45,218 nt of DNA from Lachnospiraceae bacterium. Its GTDB lineage: Bacteria; Bacillota; Clostridia; Lachnospirales; Lachnospiraceae. Made by a program: the position numbers and the translations under genes. Where the stretch lies: positions 1 to 45,218 of the forward strand of contig JAQXIR010000065.1 in NCBI GenBank assembly GCA_029007885.1, read 5' to 3'. Every line of letters starts with the position of its first letter. The first letter of the stretch is position 1. This document shows positions 42,435-45,218 of this stretch, one piece after another. The notes below the pieces were generated by a model. The model saw only the letters and a program-made list of their open reading frames with translations. It ran no database searches and had not been told where the DNA came from.

Positions 42435-43115
42435 ATGCAGATTAAGGTATTGGGAATAACATTGACGGATCTGGGACTCCGCGAAGCACTTCGCCAGACA
42501 GACATTTTCTTAAAAAGCGGCGCACTGAACACCATAGCATATGTTTCTATGCAGAAATTAGTGCTGGCATCGGAAAATGAGGAAGAGAAACAATGGCTGG
42601 AAGAGATGGACATGACCATATGTGAAGATGCGGAGGTCTTACAGGCAGCAGGTATTACAAACCGATCCCGAATCCGTGAAACGGAAAAAAATGAATATTT
42701 AATTGAGTTGCTGCGCCGGATTAAGCATAACAACTATACAACTTTTCTGTTTACGGATACCGAAAAGAACCTGGTGCGGCTGGAAGAAGAACTGCATTCG
42801 ATTATGCATGGTCTACCGATTAAGGGACATGCATCTTTGGAAGAATACGGTGAGAACCGAGAAGGAATCTGGAATGCCATGAATGTTGTGGCACCCAAAG
42901 TTATTATTTCCCGTTTCCCGTATCCGGAAGGAATGAAACTGATGCATGAATGCCGGATGCTTTTAAACGGAGAAATCTGGATTACACTTCCGGAACATAT
43001 TAATGCAGAAAAGAAAAAATCTGTTCTCAGCAATTTGGAACAATATTTTTATAAACGAAGATTTACGAAAAAACTAATTCATTTTCAAGAAGAAAATCAG
43101 GAAGAGAACCGATGA
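42435..43115 (+). CDS. divergent WecG/TagA/CpsF family protein
   Basis: WecG/TagA enzymes move a sugar such as ManNAc to a lipid carrier. The 226-residue protein follows the family layout: VLGITLTDLGLREALRQ start, ALNTIAYVSMQKLVLASENEEEKQWLEEMD, then TICEDAEVLQAAG, where the family has a catalytic aspartate (D retained). The family threonine/asparagine motif (vTvNaeh-like) reads AYVSMQKL here, so those residues are changed. A WITLPEHINAEKKKS end follows. It may be an inactive or altered member. GGGGG precedes the ATG. No other glycan genes are adjacent. Confidence 0.65.
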   Translation: MQIKVLGITLTDLGLREALRQTDIFLKSGALNTIAYVSMQKLVLASENEEEKQWLEEMDMTICEDAEVLQAAGITNRSRIRETEKNEYLIELLRRIKHNNYTTFLFTDTEKNLVRLEEELHSIMHGLPIKGHASLEEYGENREGIWNAMNVVAPKVIISRFPYPEGMKLMHECRMLLNGEIWITLPEHINAEKKKSVLSNLEQYFYKRRFTKKLIHFQEENQEENR

Positions 43116-43127
43116 GGTTCTCTTTTG
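43102..43127 (+). terminator. terminator overlapping the WecG-like stop
   Basis: AAGAGAACC (43102-43110) pairs with GGTTCTCTT (43116-43124) and Ts follow. The stop codon lies in the loop. Confidence 0.8.
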
Positions 43128-43195
43128 TGATAATGGGGAAAAGAGATGATATGCTATTATGAATTTAAATCGGTAAACATGTAATGTTACAGTTT

Positions 43196-43326
43196 ATTCT
43201 TATTCCGCTTGACTACTTTTTATCTGCAAGGTTTTACCCTGTCAAGGTTGCGAAGCACCCTTATCAGGGCAAGACCTTGACAGGGCAAAACCCTGCAGAA
43301 ATATATTAAACAAGCGGAATAAGAAT
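43196..43326. repeat. 131-bp imperfect palindrome
   Basis: The outer arms (43196-43211 and 43311-43326) are perfect 16-bp inverted repeats. The inner arms (43224-43248 and 43274-43298) match in 23 of 25 positions. The two 12-base spacers between arms are symmetric in size. The central loop holds CCCT/AGGG (43258-43261 with 43266-43269). No protein is encoded. It resembles a MITE-like or extragenic palindromic element. No target-site duplication was seen. Confidence 0.75.
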
Positions 43327-43330
43327 TATA

Positions 43331-43355
43331 GTGTCTCGAGTTCGAGACGCTTTTC
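43331..43355 (+). terminator. hairpin with T-run, after the palindrome
   Basis: GTGTCTCGA (43331-43339) pairs with TCGAGACGC (43342-43350), with one G-T pair, and TTTT follows. It has terminator form, but the upstream unit is unclear. Confidence 0.55.
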
Positions 43356-43390
43356 TAACGGTGATTTCCAATCAGTGGTGTGTTGTATCG

Positions 43391-43579
43391 CAAAAGTAGC
43401 GGGAAAACACTGCAGCCAGTATGAATCCGCCACTTATTGCAACGCAATTGTCACAAAAGTAGCGGGAAAACATTAAAGCCAGTATAAATCCTCCATTTCT
43501 TACAACGTAACTCTCGCAAAAGTAGCGGGAAAACACTAAAGTCTGTATAGATCCTCCATACCGTGCAAAACAGTTCATG
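43391..43579. repeat. three 63-bp tandem repeats
   Basis: Units start at 43391, 43454 and 43517. The first 19 bases (CAAAAGTAGCGGGAAAACA) are identical in all three, and the rest drifts. The period is a multiple of three, and on the minus strand an open frame (43372-43578) reads a 21-residue repeat with FSRYFC. That frame has no ribosome site, so coding is doubtful. Confidence 0.9.
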
Positions 43580-43846
43580 CAAATTAATTAGAAGAAACTG
43601 TAAATGGGGACATTCATACTGCTTTCGGTTGTGTAGGTTGACGAAACGAAAAAGAGGAGAAAGATGGAAAATAAAATAAAAATTGCATAAAAAAGTAACA
43701 AAATACTATAGATTTTTTTGGTATTTTCTATTAATATAGGAGATAGTATTGGGAAAAACCATTGGGAAATAAAAAAAGGTATTGTAAAAAAAGTACAAAA
43801 GAAAAAATGACCGCGTAAACGACGGTCCGGCAAAGGAGAGGGGAGC
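43580..43846. other. AT-rich leader of the PucR-like gene
   Basis: No substantial gene is seen. A mini frame of eight codons (43664-43690, starting MENKIKIA) follows GAGGAG by 4 bases and could be a leader peptide, but it may be chance. A weak stem GACCG/CGGTC lies near 43808-43826. Confidence 0.35.
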
Positions 43847-44935
43847 ATGATTTCAAATCAAATTTTGCAGAACACAATCGAGGGATTAAAGGCGATTGCC
43901 AGAATAGAACTGTGCGTCGTTGACGTTGACGGTAAGATAGTAGCAGCCTCCAGTTCCGATATGGATCATTGCACCATACCGGCATTGGAATTTGCACAGT
44001 CACCGGCAGACAGCCAGGAAGTTGCGGGATGTCAGTTTTTCAAAATTTTTGATGAACAGCAGCTCGAATATATTCTGGTAGCGGGCGGTTCCGGTGAGGA
44101 TGTTTATACACTTGGCAAAATGGCTGCATTTCAGATTCAGAATCTGCTGGTTGCTTACAAGGAACGGTTCGACAAAGACAACTTTATCAAGAACCTTTTG
44201 TTAGACAACCTTCTTCTTGTAGATATTTTCAGCAGAGCAAAGAAACTGCATATTCCGGCTGATGTCAGAAGAGTTGCCATGATTATTGAGGGCGGTAACG
44301 GCAAAGACGGCAACGTCCTGGAACTGATGCGTGCAAATTTCGGCTCCAATAATAAAGACTTTATTACGGCAGTAGATGAAAATAATGTAATCGTTGTAAA
44401 AGAACTTGATGAAACGGATGCAAATCAGGAAATTGATAAAATCTGCACCGCTTATAAAAACTTCTTAGATAAAGAAGGAATCCAGAATGTGCATATTGCA
44501 TACGGAACTGTTGTAAAAGAGATTAAGGAAGTCAGCCGCTCTTATAAAGAAGCTAAGATGGCACTTGACGTTGGCAAAATCTTCTTTGATGAGCGTAATA
44601 TCATTGCGTACAGTGAACTGGGTATCGGACGTCTGATTTATCAACTGCCGATTCCGTTATGTAAGATGTTTATTAAAGAAATATTCGGCGGCAAGAGTCC
44701 GGACGAATTTGACGAGGAGACATTGACAACAATCAATAAATTCTTTGAAAACAGTCTGAATGTGTCGGAAACCTCCAGACAACTGTTTATTCACAGAAAC
44801 ACATTGGTATACCGTCTCGATAAACTGCAGAAAACGACAGGCCTAGATCTTCGCATTTTTGAAGATGCAATTACCTTTAAGATTGCCCTGATGGTTGTAA
44901 AATACATGAAGTATATGGAATCTTTAGAATACTAG
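43847..44935 (+). CDS. PucR/CdaR-type helix-turn-helix regulator
   Basis: The 362-residue protein starts with a sensor-like region (about residues 1-120, with QILQNTIEGLKAIARIELCVVDVDG). A middle GGDEF-like domain of CdaR proteins follows, with HIAYGTVVKEIKEVSRSYKEAKMAL near residue 220. It ends in the PucR-type HTH (NKFFENSLNVSETSRQLFIHRNTLVYRLDKLQKTTGLDLR). Such regulators control use of sugar acids, purines or amino acids, but the signal here is unknown. GAGAGGGGAG precedes the ATG. ftsE begins 13 bases after its stop. Confidence 0.9.
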   Translation: MISNQILQNTIEGLKAIARIELCVVDVDGKIVAASSSDMDHCTIPALEFAQSPADSQEVAGCQFFKIFDEQQLEYILVAGGSGEDVYTLGKMAAFQIQNLLVAYKERFDKDNFIKNLLLDNLLLVDIFSRAKKLHIPADVRRVAMIIEGGNGKDGNVLELMRANFGSNNKDFITAVDENNVIVVKELDETDANQEIDKICTAYKNFLDKEGIQNVHIAYGTVVKEIKEVSRSYKEAKMALDVGKIFFDERNIIAYSELGIGRLIYQLPIPLCKMFIKEIFGGKSPDEFDEETLTTINKFFENSLNVSETSRQLFIHRNTLVYRLDKLQKTTGLDLRIFEDAITFKIALMVVKYMKYMESLEY

Positions 44936-44948
44936 GAGAGTGAAGAAA

Positions 44949-45218
44949 GTGGCATCTAAAGAAAAAAGAATGAAAAAGACTCTGGACCCGGAGGATTTAA
45001 TCGTCCTTGAAAATGTAACGAAATCTTATCAGACCGGCGCACCGGCTTTAAACGGAATTAACCTGAAAGTTAAAAAAGGGGAATTCGTCTTTATCGTCGG
45101 GGACAGCGGTTCGGGGAAATCAACCCTGATCAAACTGCTTTTGCGGGAACTCTTGCCGACTTCCGGAGAAATCTATGTAAACGGCTTGAATCTTGCAAAA
45201 TTAAAAAGGCGTCAGGTT
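44949..45218 (+). CDS. ftsE: cell division ATP-binding protein FtsE (start only)
   Basis: FtsE with FtsX controls wall hydrolases at division. The 90 codons in the window show LIVLENVTKSYQTGAPALNGINLKVKKGEFVFIVG and the Walker A motif GDSGSGKST, then LLLRELLPTSGEIYVNG, typical of FtsE. The start is taken as the GTG at 44949, 8 bases after AGGAGAG; an ATG seven codons later is possible. The gene runs off the right edge. ftsX would be expected next. Confidence 0.85.
   Translation, partial: MASKEKRMKKTLDPEDLIVLENVTKSYQTGAPALNGINLKVKKGEFVFIVGDSGSGKSTLIKLLLRELLPTSGEIYVNGLNLAKLKRRQV

Noticed and set aside
43391-43579. CRISPR array
   Set aside because: The unit is 63 bp with drifting halves, not short identical repeats with unique spacers, and no cas gene is present.

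Overview
The window looks like chromosome from an anaerobic, low-to-medium G+C Bacillota of the Lachnospiraceae type. The signs are a pyruvate formate-lyase system, rubrerythrin, two type III glutamine synthetases, an agr-type quorum-sensing locus, IreB-RuvX-DUF1292 and PrmA-RsmE gene orders, a CwlD-like amidase, AGGAGG ribosome sites and many extended -10 promoters (TGnTATAAT). No transposase, integrase, prophage or CRISPR array was seen. The species cannot be named from this sequence.

Layout. 1-450: spacer, then tRNA-Asn, tRNA-Glu and tRNA-Cys and a terminator. 585-3988: an agr-like quorum-sensing locus in two converging units. The rightward unit is a double-HTH XRE regulator, a LytTR response regulator and a GHKL sensor kinase. 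The leftward unit is AgrB plus a 44-residue AgrD-like signal precursor. They meet at a perfect 15-bp bidirectional terminator. 4203-10328: ketopantoate reductase family, PlsC-like acyltransferase, rubrerythrin, sirtuin, DUF951, rpsF-ssb-rpsR and a RACo-like ferredoxin/ASKHA protein. 10469-14959: gdpP-rplI-dnaB and a MerR-like regulator.

15012-19988 is mostly leftward. It holds a 56-aa two-cluster ferredoxin, the PFL activase, and a pyruvate formate-lyase split into a 679-aa core and a separate 81-aa glycyl-radical domain. Between these two lies a 69-aa protein that resembles the start of the radical domain but has lost the glycyl motif. A DUF1858 protein and MecA follow. 20240-20860 holds a candidate small RNA with its own promoter and terminator, and an unknown 74-aa gene. 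20995-27754: GH18/SH3 wall protein, CwlD-like amidase, prmA-rsmE, and a cysteine desulfurase-thiI pair.

27803-34761: an HPr/Crh-like protein without the active-site histidine, mtaB, ireB-ruvX-DUF1292, RNase J, a catalytic-domain-less MltG-like protein, trmR and a U32 peptidase (TrhP-like). This order resembles the Bacillus yrzL-yrrK-yrzB-yrrL-yrrM-yrrO region, and the stretch is rich in tRNA-modification genes. 34858-39446: two tandem 703-aa glutamine synthetases III, the second behind an attenuator-like leader, then tRNA-Gln. 39500-45218: acyl-ACP thioesterase, CvfB-like S1 protein, CPBP protease, YjfB with a sigma-D-like promoter, a divergent WecG/TagA protein, a 700-bp gene-poor repeat island (131-bp palindrome and three 63-bp tandem repeats), a PucR/CdaR regulator and the start of ftsE.

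The points most worth a second look are the split PFL with its extra paralogous subunit, the agr-type locus whose peptide may close its ring through serine, the small RNA with an exposed Shine-Dalgarno-like sequence, and the palindrome/tandem-repeat island.
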